From: UBA8079 sp965205535
Lineage (GTDB): Bacteria > Pseudomonadota > Alphaproteobacteria > UBA6615
Length of the DNA: 64,000 nt
Reading direction: 5' to 3'
Assembly (NCBI GenBank): GCA_965205535.1
Contig: CBDBHH010000005.1
Location: 2,852,001-2,916,000, forward strand
Positions 1 to 7,964 of this stretch are shown one piece after another (the stretch's first letter is position 1; each line of letters opens with the position of its first letter). Below the pieces are notes generated by a model that had not been told where the DNA came from, ran no database searches, and saw only the letters and a list, made by a program, of their open reading frames with translations. A program made the translations under genes and the position numbers.

Positions 1-276
1 GCGGAATTCCTCGCGGTAACGCGCCTGGCGCGCGATCGACCAGGTCCGCATCTCCAGCGAGTTGCCGCCGATGATCATGTCCGGCCAGCAGCCGTGTGAG
101 CCGGGAATGGAATCGAGAACCGCACTGGCGACATCTGCCTGGCTCTCAAGTTCGAACCTGTAGATCTGATGGGACACCCCGTCGACGCGCATGGCGTCAT
201 ACTCGGGCTGCTGGGTCGAATTCTGCTGCGGGATCAGGATGGCGAAGACCCCGCGCGGGCCAAATCGGTCGGTCAT
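1..276 (-). CDS. Asp/Glu racemase / maleate isomerase-like protein (partial, N-terminal 92 residues)
   Basis: The reading frame starts at an ATG at 276 and runs off the left edge. The N-terminus (MTDRFGPRGVFAILIPQQNS followed by TQQPEY) resembles the start of the maleate cis-trans isomerase / arylmalonate decarboxylase branch of the Asp/Glu racemase superfamily, where a beta strand leads into an N-[ST]-x-x-[QE]-x-E substrate-binding turn. Members are cytosolic, cofactor-free enzymes that use a pair of cysteines; those lie beyond the part seen here. It is divergent from the M23 peptidase gene. The family call rests on this short N-terminal segment only and the substrate cannot be inferred. Confidence 0.5.
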   Translation of the reverse strand, partial: MTDRFGPRGVFAILIPQQNSTQQPEYDAMRVDGVSHQIYRFELESQADVASAVLDSIPGSHGCWPDMIIGGNSLEMRTWSIARQARYREEFR

Positions 277-410
277 AATCGTCCTCTGAAAATACGCGAT
301 CGTCGTCGAAGACTAACGATCGGTTTCGACCGGGTCTAATCCGCGCAATAGTGATTTACCGGCGCGTTGCATCCGCGCGAAAATAGCGCCGGTCTACTGA
401 AGGGTTATCG

Positions 411-1445
411 ATGAAATCCCTGTTTCTCCCGCTTCTGATCGGTGTGCTGACCGGAGGGCTCGGTGTGGACGGTTCTGCGCGTGCACAAGCGCAGGGGCCG
501 GCAAGTGACGCACCGCGCTTCGAATTTCCGGCAGGCTGTGAAATCGGTCGCGACTGCTGGTTTTTCGCCTACATGGACCATGATCCGTCGGACGGTTATC
601 GCGACCGCATGTGTGGATTGCGCACCTACAACGCCCATAAGGGGACGGATATCGCGCCCATCGATCCCGATGCCCCGATCGCGGTAATTGCGGCAGCGGA
701 TGGTGTGGTTCTCGGCGTGCGCGACGGCATGGACGATAGCGTCATGCAGGTTCGTGATGAGGCACGGATGGCGGCGCAATGCGGCAACGGCGTCCGCCTG
801 GACCATGGTGAAGGCTGGACGAGCCAGTATTGCCACCTGGAACGCGGCAGTGTTTCCGTCGAGCGGGGTGCGCAGGTTACGGCAGGGCAGATACTGGGCT
901 GGATCGGCAGCTCTGGCAGGTCGGAACTCCGGCATCTGCATTTCCAGGTCGAACGCGACCGCGTTCCGGTTGATCCCTTCAATGCAGAGCCACCCGCATC
1001 CCCCGCACAATGCGATGCACCGGGAGTGACCGACCAGGCATTGTGGCAGGCCGCCGAGCGCCAGGAGATATCGGACTACGTCCCCACGCTCATCTACCGG
1101 GCCGGCATTACCACGGGGGTGCCGGATCGCGAACGGGTTCTGTTCGACGGTTATCCCGATACCGGTCCCGTCACCGCCGACGCGCTCGTCGGATATGTCG
1201 TCCTGCTCGGTGTGATCTCGGGCGCGACACTGGATACGCTCATCACAGGCCCGGATGGGCGGCGCGTCTTCGAGAATCGACGCACGTTGGACCAGGACCG
1301 GGCGCGACTATTTACCTTCACCGGCCCACGCCGAAAGTCGGCGTCGTGGGTGCCCGGGGTGTATCGGGTGCGTTTTGTGGTGCAGGGCGAGGGGCCGGGC
1401 GGCGATTTCGCGGTCGAGACGGAGCGAAAAATTGTCCTGGAATAG
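411..1445 (+). CDS. Secreted M23 family metallopeptidase
   Basis: The 344-residue protein begins with a signal peptide (about residues 1-27, cleaved near ARAQA). The LytM/peptidase M23 domain follows, with HKGTD (H76, D80) and HLH (H175, H177) supplying the zinc site and a YCHL motif (H142) between them. The C-terminal 130 residues look like a beta-rich appended domain. M23 enzymes cut peptide cross-links of peptidoglycan in the periplasm. The stop codon overlaps a downstream lectin-like gene, so the two are probably co-translated. All zinc ligands are present, so it is likely active rather than a regulatory LytM homologue. Confidence 0.85.
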   Translation: MKSLFLPLLIGVLTGGLGVDGSARAQAQGPASDAPRFEFPAGCEIGRDCWFFAYMDHDPSDGYRDRMCGLRTYNAHKGTDIAPIDPDAPIAVIAAADGVVLGVRDGMDDSVMQVRDEARMAAQCGNGVRLDHGEGWTSQYCHLERGSVSVERGAQVTAGQILGWIGSSGRSELRHLHFQVERDRVPVDPFNAEPPASPAQCDAPGVTDQALWQAAERQEISDYVPTLIYRAGITTGVPDRERVLFDGYPDTGPVTADALVGYVVLLGVISGATLDTLITGPDGRRVFENRRTLDQDRARLFTFTGPRRKSASWVPGVYRVRFVVQGEGPGGDFAVETERKIVLE

Positions 1446-1998
1446 ATTTGCCGCAAGTGCCGCGATCTCGTTCCTGTTTGCGATCTCTTCCACGCCCGCT
1501 TTCGCTCAGGACAAGTCGGAAGCCGGTGAAGTGTTCGTGCGCGCGCAGGCACCGCTCGATGAACCGCGTGGATTGTGCCTCGATATTCCCGGCCACCGCG
1601 ATCGGGTGGATGTCACGCGGGATCTCGTGGTGCACACATGCAAGCGGGAGATATGGAACCTTGATGAGCGTTTCAGCGCAGCCGCGCTCGATCGGGGGGT
1701 GCTTCGTATGCCGGCATATGAGCGCTGCGTCATATATCGAGAATTGCGCGCAGGCGCCACGGTGGGGCTGGCGCGCTGTGATGGTTCGCTACACCAGCAA
1801 TGGCAGTCCGTCGGCAAACGGCTTACGCCGGCGACAGATGACAATCTCTGTTTGACGATTGGGCCGGAGGCATCCGAGCTGACGCCGGGCGGCCGGCGTC
1901 TGCCGTCACGCCATGTGGCGCGTTCGGTCGGGCTGGCGGAATGTTCGCGCGCCGCCACTGATCGTCAGCAATGGAAACTAGAACCGGCGGGCAGCTGA
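1432..1998 (+). CDS. Secreted ricin B-type lectin-domain protein
   Basis: The predicted start is a TTG at 1432, just inside the end of the M23 gene, preceded by GGAG at 1421. It gives a 188-residue protein with a clear signal peptide (AISFLFAISSTPAFAQ). The mature part has QxW-type repeats (HQQWQS near the middle, RQQWKL at the C-terminus) and paired cysteines typical of the ricin B-lectin beta-trefoil, which binds carbohydrate. The overlap with the M23 gene suggests the lectin helps place the peptidase on the cell wall or another glycan; that link is inference. Earlier in-frame starts lack a signal peptide and are rejected. Confidence 0.7.
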   Translation: MSWNRFAASAAISFLFAISSTPAFAQDKSEAGEVFVRAQAPLDEPRGLCLDIPGHRDRVDVTRDLVVHTCKREIWNLDERFSAAALDRGVLRMPAYERCVIYRELRAGATVGLARCDGSLHQQWQSVGKRLTPATDDNLCLTIGPEASELTPGGRRLPSRHVARSVGLAECSRAATDRQQWKLEPAGS

Positions 1999-2009
1999 CC
2001 CGGCCGAAA

Positions 2010-2168
2010 TTATTTTCGGACGTTCAGCCAGATGGCGTGGATGACGCCAGGGATAAAACCAAGGATCGTCAACAGGATGTTGAGCCAGAAATGGCCCGCA
2101 ACGCCGACCTTGAGGAATGCGCCCAGCGGTGGGATGAAGAGTGAAATGATAATTCTGATGACGTCCAT
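2010..2168 (-). CDS. YqaE/Pmp3 family small membrane protein
   Basis: This 52-residue protein (start MDVIRIIISL) is two hydrophobic helices with a central loop, and carries the IPPLGAFLKVG and FWLNILLTILGFIPGVIHA signatures of the YqaE/Pmp3 (UPF0057) family. Members sit in the cytoplasmic membrane and are linked to salt and membrane stress, with no defined biochemical activity. A second ATG lies two codons upstream at 2174, but the GGGAGCG ribosome site fits 2168 better. It stands alone, 49 bp downstream of the PPOX-family gene on the same strand. Confidence 0.9.
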   Translation of the reverse strand: MDVIRIIISLFIPPLGAFLKVGVAGHFWLNILLTILGFIPGVIHAIWLNVRK

Positions 2169-2217
2169 GATCATCGCTCCCGTTCGGGTAATTGTATGCG
2201 ACGGTGAATGTAGCGGA

Positions 2218-2829
2218 TTACCACATTGATTCTGCAGCTTTGGTCTTCCAGCTATTGTCGTACTCGGCACCACCCAGCTCGTTGTCGCTGAGGTCGGCGA
2301 GTATCTGACCCGGCGTCGGCAAATCTGCCGGATCGATAAAACGGTCCGGGTTCCAGAGTTCGGAACGAATGATCGCCCGCGCACACTGGAAGTAGATTGT
2401 CTCAACCTCGATGACGACGACCGAGCGCGGGGCCTTGCCGTCGACGGCGAAGGATTCGAGAAGTTCGGCATCGATCGAGAGATGGGCCTTGCCGTTGATG
2501 CGCAGGGTGCTGCCGCTGCCCGGAAGCAGGAACAGAAGGCCGACCCGAGGGTCGCGCACAATGTTGCGCAGGGAGTCGACCCGGTTGTTTCCGCGACGGT
2601 CCGGCAGCATGACCGTCGTCTCGTCATGGATGCGCACGAACCCGGCCATATCGCCGCGCGGCGAACAGTCAAGACCCTCGGGCCCGGCGGTCGCCAGGGC
2701 TACAAATGAAGAGGCTTCGATCAGGGCACGATAATGGGGCGTGATCCGGTCGACTTCCTTGGCAAGCGAGGTCGGGACAGGCGTGCCGTACAGGGCTGCG
2801 AGTTCTTCGACGGTTGTGATCCTGGACAT
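2218..2829 (-). CDS. Pyridoxamine 5'-phosphate oxidase-like FMN-binding protein (MSMEG_1061 type)
   Basis: The 203-residue protein has the split beta-barrel FMN-binding fold. Diagnostic stretches are FVALATAGPEGLDCSPRGD, the DRRGNNRVDSLRNI loop that contacts FMN phosphate, and DPRVGLLFLLPGSG. These match the PPOX-type flavoprotein subfamily typified by MSMEG_1061, whose members are predicted FMN- or F420-dependent reductases of unknown substrate. No vitamin B6 genes are near, so it is not expected to be a true PdxH. It is cytosolic, with a start at ATG 2829. Confidence 0.85.
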   Translation of the reverse strand: MSRITTVEELAALYGTPVPTSLAKEVDRITPHYRALIEASSFVALATAGPEGLDCSPRGDMAGFVRIHDETTVMLPDRRGNNRVDSLRNIVRDPRVGLLFLLPGSGSTLRINGKAHLSIDAELLESFAVDGKAPRSVVVIEVETIYFQCARAIIRSELWNPDRFIDPADLPTPGQILADLSDNELGGAEYDNSWKTKAAESMW

Positions 2830-2925
2830 GTCATTGCTCCGGCAGAGATATCGGTCGGCGAACGATAGGCAACCTATCAGAAGACCTTGTGCCGGTGCAT
2901 GACAAACCGCTGCGGCGTAGCTTGT

Positions 2926-3315
2926 CTAGCGCGACGACCCGACGGCGCTCTCGATGCGTTGGCGCAATGCGGGGTCGGCCTGCGCCGCATTCGCGATCGC
3001 CATGTAATTGTCCACGCTGATACCGGCGTCGGTGATGGCTGTTGCCATCAGGCCGCGCGCTTCCTGAATCAGGGCATCGGCTTCCGCCTGGGACCTTGCC
3101 GCGGCGAGCCGCGGCTCATATTGACGCCGAAGCTCGACAATCGCCTTGGCGGCGGTCACGAAGATCGCGAGTTGCGCCTCATCGACAGCCGCTGGCTGTG
3201 CCTGGGCGATCTGCGCGGCAGGCGATGCATGTGCCGGCGACTGGAAGAGAGCGGCAAGCACGAAGATCGCAATCACCCCGATCAGGCGGGCAGGGCGCAA
3301 TGTCGAGAGGAACAT
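2926..3315 (-). CDS. DUF4168 domain secreted protein
   Basis: The chosen start at 3315 has a GGAG ribosome site and gives a 129-residue protein with a signal peptide (MFLSTLRPARLIGVIAIFVL, then AALFQSPAHA). The rest is helical and matches the DUF4168 pattern: a stretch with repeated Glu/Arg, then NYMAIANAAQADPALRQRIE at the end. Family members are small periplasmic or secreted proteins of unknown function. The longer open frame reaching 3417 would hide the signal peptide and is rejected. It lies just downstream of the amidohydrolase on the same strand. Confidence 0.75.
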   Translation of the reverse strand: MFLSTLRPARLIGVIAIFVLAALFQSPAHASPAAQIAQAQPAAVDEAQLAIFVTAAKAIVELRRQYEPRLAAARSQAEADALIQEARGLMATAITDAGISVDNYMAIANAAQADPALRQRIESAVGSSR

Positions 3316-3383
3316 GATTGTCTCCGAGAAAGAGGGTAATGGGCAGTCCCGTTCTCTCTCTCGAGACAGGGAAGTGTTTTCGG

Positions 3384-4202
3384 CTAGGAAGGTAACTCCC
3401 AGCCGATCCAGTTGCACAACGCCTCACCCATCACGAGTTCGAGATCGCGCCCCTTGAGCCAGGGCAGTTCCTCTGTGAACAGGGTCACACATTCCTTGTA
3501 GCTGCACTTCATTCGCGAGAGGTCCGTTCCCCAGAAGCAGCGGTCGGGGCCGAATGCGTCAAAAATTTGCTGCAGGTTGTCGTGAATATCGGTGTGCGGG
3601 TACGGGTCCGTTGAGTTGCCATTGGCGCCGGACATCTTGACGGCGATGTTCGGGTGCCTTGCCAGCGTGATGAGCTCCGGCAATGTCTCGAATGATTCGA
3701 TCCCCGGCTTGAACGGGTTTGCGCCGAGATGATCGATCAGAAAGGGGATGTCCGGATACTTTTCGGCGATCTCTCCGACGGTCGGCAGGAATGTGTGGGC
3801 GAGCAACCCGACCGGCATTTTCTGTTCGTTGGCGATCGGCCAGATCCAGTCCAGCGTTCCGTCGGTTGGCCAGGTTTCCCGGCCCGGCGCGATAAACAGG
3901 AATCGCAGACCGGCCATGCCCGGAGTATCCAGCCACCCAGCGAGCTTGGCCAAACCGATCTCCGGTTGATCCGGCTGCACCCAGCCGAGTACCCGAAACT
4001 TGTCCGGGTGGGCGTTGGCCGCCGCAATCGCGACTTCGTTGCCGTTCGGGACCACGCCCGGCGGGTGCAACACTACGCGGTCGACGCCGGCTTCATCCAT
4101 CTCGGCGATGAGATCTTCCCCGTTGAAGTTCGGGATCTGCCGGTGAATGGCACCCATCGTGGTGTTGATCCAGATGTGGACCTGGGAATCGACAATCAGC
4201 AT
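3384..4202 (-). CDS. Amidohydrolase family protein (Amidohydro_2)
   Basis: This 272-residue cytosolic TIM-barrel protein belongs to the amidohydrolase_2 family (ACMSD / gamma-resorcylate decarboxylase / 2-pyrone-4,6-dicarboxylate hydrolase group). The metal-site landmarks are DSQVHIW at the N-terminus, FLIDHLG near the middle (His after strand 6) and FWGTDLSR near the end (Asp). The usual HxH is replaced by the HIW variant found in many PDC-hydrolase-like members. It is 18 bp downstream of a GMC oxidoreductase on the same strand and probably forms an operon with it and the gene behind it, suggesting a catabolic route; the substrate is unknown. Confidence 0.8.
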   Translation of the reverse strand: MLIVDSQVHIWINTTMGAIHRQIPNFNGEDLIAEMDEAGVDRVVLHPPGVVPNGNEVAIAAANAHPDKFRVLGWVQPDQPEIGLAKLAGWLDTPGMAGLRFLFIAPGRETWPTDGTLDWIWPIANEQKMPVGLLAHTFLPTVGEIAEKYPDIPFLIDHLGANPFKPGIESFETLPELITLARHPNIAVKMSGANGNSTDPYPHTDIHDNLQQIFDAFGPDRCFWGTDLSRMKCSYKECVTLFTEELPWLKGRDLELVMGEALCNWIGWELPS

Positions 4203-4220
4203 GCGGCTTCTCCTGTTTTC

Positions 4221-5825
4221 CTATCTGGCGTCCGCCAGGATCATGTCGGCAGCCTTCTCGCCGATCATGATCGCCGGCGCGTTGGTGTTGCCGGAAATCA
4301 GCGACGGCATGATCGACACATCGGCCACGCGCAGCCCCTCGAACCCGTGCACGCGAAGGCGCTCGTCGACGACATCGTCGGGGTTTGAGCCCATTCGGCA
4401 GGTGCTGGAGGGATGGTAGCTTGTCCGGCCCCGGCGTTGGAGATAGTCGAGCCATTCGTCATCGCTTGCGCAGTCGAGGCCGGGCTCATGCTCTTCCACG
4501 ATAAATTCCTGGAACGGCTCCTGCATGACGATGTTGCGCGCGATCTTCATGCCGCCGATCAGGATGTCGCGATCTTTCTGCGCGGTGAGATAGTTGGGCT
4601 GTATTTCCGGTTTTTCGAAAGGGTCGGACGACACGATGTTCACATGTCCCCGGCTTTCCGGGCGCAGCAAGGCGTTTACAACCGTGGCGCCCGGGAAGGC
4701 ATGGGGCATACCGCCGACATCGTGCGAGCTGAACAGCATGACCTGGGACTGGATTTCCGGTGCCACAGCGGCCGGATCGACCTTGAAAAATCCGCCACCG
4801 ACGGACACGCCCATCGCCAGAAACCCCTTGCGGGTGAAGGCGTAACGCATGCCGGTGCGGATGCGCTGGGTCATGCTGTTGACCACGTCGTTGGCGCTGA
4901 TGTTCTGGTTCAGGCGGAACATCAGGGGCCCGTTGATATGATCTTGCAGATGCTGGCCGACACCCGGCATATCGGCGATCACGTCGATCCCGTGGGTGCG
5001 GAGCAAGTCGACCGGGCCCAGGCCAGACAGTTGCAACAGTTGCGGCGAGTTAATGGCGCCGCCAGACACGATCACCTCACCGCCGGCGTGTGCGGTTTTC
5101 ATTTCGCCATTCTGGTCATATTCGACCCCGACCGCGCGGCGGCCCTCGAACAGCACGCGCAGCGCATGAGCATTGGTTGCGATGGTGAGGTTGGGGCGTT
5201 TGCGCGCCGGCTTCAGATAGCCGACGCCGGTCGAGCAGCGGCGTCCGTTGCGGATCGTCCACTGCACATAGCCGAAGCCTTCTTGCTCGGCGCCATTGAA
5301 GTCGTCGTTTCGTTCATGGCCCGCGGCGACGGCGGATTCGATGAAGGCGGCGGCCAGCGGGTGTTTCTCGTAGACATCCGAAACGGCCAATGGCCCGCCG
5401 ACGCCGTGGAACTCGTCCTCGCCGCGTTGCTGGTCTTCGGCCTTTTTGAAGTAGGGCAGAACATCGTCGTAGCTCCACCCGGCGTTCCCGAACTGGCGCC
5501 ACTGGTCATAGTCGCTGGCATGGCCGCGGATGTAGACCATGCCGTTGATCGCGCTCGAGCCTCCCACGACCTTGCCGCGGGGCTGGGGAATACGCCGGTC
5601 GATTTGTTCGGCGTTCGGTTCTGTCGAGTACAGCCAGTTGACGGCCGCGTTGGTGAACAGTTTTCCATAGCCCAGCGGGACGTGAATCCAGGGGTTCTTG
5701 TCCTCCGGCCCGGCCTCCAGCAACAACACGCTATGCTTGCCGTTTTCGGTCAGGCGGCTGGCGATGACAGCGCCCGCGCTGCCGGCGCCGACGACGATGT
5801 AGTCGTATTTCGGTTGGTCGGTCAT
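4221..5825 (-). CDS. GMC family oxidoreductase (choline dehydrogenase-like)
   Basis: The 534-residue protein is full length for the glucose-methanol-choline family. It opens with the FAD Rossmann motif YIVVGAGSAGAVIASRL and LLLEAGPED. The GMC signature PRGKVVGGSSAINGMVYIRG follows at about residue 85, then SGGAINSPQLLQLSG. The C-terminal block SYHPSSTCRMG, with the catalytic His, closes with NTNAPAIMIGEKAADMIL. It oxidises an alcohol with FAD. Genes on both sides on the same strand (amidohydrolase, 4,5-dihydroxyphthalate decarboxylase-like) suggest one catabolic operon rather than betaine synthesis; no betaine aldehyde dehydrogenase is near. Confidence 0.92.
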   Translation of the reverse strand: MTDQPKYDYIVVGAGSAGAVIASRLTENGKHSVLLLEAGPEDKNPWIHVPLGYGKLFTNAAVNWLYSTEPNAEQIDRRIPQPRGKVVGGSSAINGMVYIRGHASDYDQWRQFGNAGWSYDDVLPYFKKAEDQQRGEDEFHGVGGPLAVSDVYEKHPLAAAFIESAVAAGHERNDDFNGAEQEGFGYVQWTIRNGRRCSTGVGYLKPARKRPNLTIATNAHALRVLFEGRRAVGVEYDQNGEMKTAHAGGEVIVSGGAINSPQLLQLSGLGPVDLLRTHGIDVIADMPGVGQHLQDHINGPLMFRLNQNISANDVVNSMTQRIRTGMRYAFTRKGFLAMGVSVGGGFFKVDPAAVAPEIQSQVMLFSSHDVGGMPHAFPGATVVNALLRPESRGHVNIVSSDPFEKPEIQPNYLTAQKDRDILIGGMKIARNIVMQEPFQEFIVEEHEPGLDCASDDEWLDYLQRRGRTSYHPSSTCRMGSNPDDVVDERLRVHGFEGLRVADVSIMPSLISGNTNAPAIMIGEKAADMILADAR

Positions 5826-5834
5826 GTCTGGAGA

Positions 5835-6785
5835 TTAATCCTCGATATATCCGGCGGTGCCGGGCAAAAACAAATCCTCGATCTCGGGCAGTTCCGAGAT
5901 CAGTTTCTGCTCGTGCAGATAACGCAGGAGCGTGCCGACATTCTTGCGGTTGGCATCGGTCAGACCCATCGGGAAGGGGTCTCCGTCGAACGTCGTCATG
6001 GTCTCGGTCCAGTATTCCTTGCCCCAGGGCACGAAGGTCGATCCGATCCGGCGGGCGAGCGCGCGTTTCTTTCCCTGGCAGTAGGCCGCGAATATGGCGG
6101 CCGGCGCATTGGGGAAATCGTCGAGAAGTTCCCGGCGCATCACCACGGTGTGGTTGATCGGGTAGATGCCCGTGCGGGTGAAATACTCGCGTTCCACGTT
6201 CTGCACATCACGAAAGATCGTTCGCAGTTTCCGGTCGGCAGGCGCCTTCTGGAGATCGCGCGGACGCGGGGAGATGAACGCATCCAGCTCGCCGGCCAGC
6301 AGCATTTCCTCCGGGTCGCCGTCGACCAGTTCCAGCGGCACGCCGTCGACCGTGGGGAAGCGCTGCTCTGCGTTGGCGAACCAGTTTATGTCGCGCCAGT
6401 CCGTGCCGTATTCGTCGAGCAGGGTGCCCCGCAACCAGACGGCTGCGGTCATGGTGTAGTCGCGCACACCGACCCGCTTGCCCGCGAGATCTGCAGCGGA
6501 TTCCAGCGGACTGTCCTTGCGGACCCAGATGATCGAATGGCGAAAATCGCGGTTGGCGAAGACGGGTATGGCCGCCAGCCAGTCCGCCCCCCGGTCGCGC
6601 ATCATCGTGAAGTTCGAGAGTGAGAACTCGCACGCCTGGAAGGGCTGGTTGTTCAGGACCTTCGCGTAAATCTCTTCGAGGATGCCCGGTTCGTACCGGA
6701 TCGCCGTGCTTTCATAGGTGCCGGCCATCTCCAGGGTGAATTCATAGTCATTCCCCCGAAGCAGGATGTCGTTTGCATCTGCCAT
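5835..6785 (-). CDS. 4,5-dihydroxyphthalate decarboxylase-like / periplasmic-binding-fold protein without signal peptide
   Basis: The start at 6785 follows a strong AGGAGG and gives 316 residues. The sequence matches the family of 4,5-dihydroxyphthalate decarboxylase (Pht5-like), which adopts the type 2 periplasmic-binding fold but is cytosolic. Characteristic parts are CEFSLSNFTMMRDRGADWLAAIPVF, FRHSIIWVRKDS, and LAGKRVGVRDYTMTAAVWLRG. There is no signal peptide, in keeping with an enzyme rather than a transporter component. It heads the run into the GMC oxidoreductase and amidohydrolase, 9 bp away, and may act on an aromatic acid. A solute-binding role cannot be excluded. Confidence 0.7.
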   Translation of the reverse strand: MADANDILLRGNDYEFTLEMAGTYESTAIRYEPGILEEIYAKVLNNQPFQACEFSLSNFTMMRDRGADWLAAIPVFANRDFRHSIIWVRKDSPLESAADLAGKRVGVRDYTMTAAVWLRGTLLDEYGTDWRDINWFANAEQRFPTVDGVPLELVDGDPEEMLLAGELDAFISPRPRDLQKAPADRKLRTIFRDVQNVEREYFTRTGIYPINHTVVMRRELLDDFPNAPAAIFAAYCQGKKRALARRIGSTFVPWGKEYWTETMTTFDGDPFPMGLTDANRKNVGTLLRYLHEQKLISELPEIEDLFLPGTAGYIED

Positions 6786-6928
6786 TCCGTTCCTCCTGTC
6801 GCCGGTCTTTGCCGACGTTATCGCCCTTGCACATAGCATGATCCGGGCGCCGCGACGATACGATGTTCGCGACCGCGATCGCCTGCTAGGCTGCGCGCCG
6901 AACAGAATGCCAGTGGAGGAAATTGACC

Positions 6929-7861
6929 ATGCGCGCCGTCTTTGCGTTCACACCGTGGGAATCCAAGCGCCTGATCGGCAAGGCGGTCGCCGCCATGCCG
7001 GAGGTGAAATATGCGCTGGAGCATGCCCAGATCGTCATCGCCCACGGATCGACCAATGTTTATGTGGCCGAGGAGGTGGCGGGGGATTGCCCGGAGCGGG
7101 ACAGATATGTCTCCGGCCAGGTGATCAACGGCACCCTGTGTCAGACCCAGCCCGAGGAAAAACCCGCGCTGATGCGCCTGGTGAACGGCAAGTCGGTGCC
7201 GCCGGTCCCGACGATGGAGGAAACACTGGCGGGCTGGGATGACAAATCCCTTTTCATCAAGGGGGCGAATGCAGTGGATGCCGAGTTCAATGCCGGCATC
7301 TTCAACGCTCACCATGCGGCGGGCACTATCGGCTGGGCCTACGGTGCGATCTGCGGCACCGGCATTCCCCTGATCGTGCCGGTCGGGCTCGAGAAGCTGG
7401 TGCCCTCGATCAAGGCGGCAACCAACGAGCTGGGACACGCGAAGGCGGATTACTTTTACGGCACCAAGATCGGCATGTTGCCATTGATGAATGCCAGGGT
7501 GATCACCGAAATTCAGGCCTTCGATATTCTGTTTGGCCTGACGGCCGTGCATGTCGGCGGCGGCGGGGTGTCCGGTTCGGAAGGCACGGTCGTGATCTCC
7601 GTGACCGGCGAGGACGCGGAGGTGCGCGCGGCCATCGACCTGGTGGAAACCTTCAAGGGCGAACCGCCCCTGAAACTGCTCAAGCGGCGATGCGCGGATT
7701 GCTTCGCGCCCCCGCCGGCATTCACGTCAGGTACGGACGCCGCCAAGGATGTCGGGACGGTGACGGCTGAAGAGGCCAAGGCGATCCGGCAGTGTATCTT
7801 CTCGGGCACCGCGGAAGAGGATCTGCCGGATTGGTTCAGCAAACGCGAGCCGGTCGCCTGA
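6929..7861 (+). CDS. Conserved protein of unknown function
   Basis: I do not recognise this 310-residue family. The start ATG at 6929 has GGAGGA eight bases upstream; a TTG two codons earlier is too close to that site. The protein has no signal peptide or clear membrane segment. Notable stretches are KYALEHAQIVIAHGSTNVYV, an HHAAGTIGWAYG motif, an EKLVP followed by a predicted alpha/beta region, a glycine run VHVGGGGVSGSEGTVV, and a Cys pair RRCADC near the C-terminus. The first half reads like a nucleotide- or metabolite-binding alpha/beta fold. It is divergent from the dihydroxyphthalate decarboxylase-like gene and lies about 100 bp before an OsmC-like gene. Confidence 0.55.
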   Translation: MRAVFAFTPWESKRLIGKAVAAMPEVKYALEHAQIVIAHGSTNVYVAEEVAGDCPERDRYVSGQVINGTLCQTQPEEKPALMRLVNGKSVPPVPTMEETLAGWDDKSLFIKGANAVDAEFNAGIFNAHHAAGTIGWAYGAICGTGIPLIVPVGLEKLVPSIKAATNELGHAKADYFYGTKIGMLPLMNARVITEIQAFDILFGLTAVHVGGGGVSGSEGTVVISVTGEDAEVRAAIDLVETFKGEPPLKLLKRRCADCFAPPPAFTSGTDAAKDVGTVTAEEAKAIRQCIFSGTAEEDLPDWFSKREPVA

Positions 7862-7964
7862 CGCACGCCATGCATCAGGCTCAATCCGGCCATGCGTCGA
7901 CACGGGCCGGGTTTCATGCGATCAGACGGGCAATCAGGCCAGTAATAAACAGGACACGCGACAG

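Noticed and set aside
4413..6623. 736-codon open frame on the plus strand
   Set aside because: It lies fully antisense to the GMC oxidoreductase and the dihydroxyphthalate decarboxylase-like gene, both with clear motifs; high G+C creates such frames.
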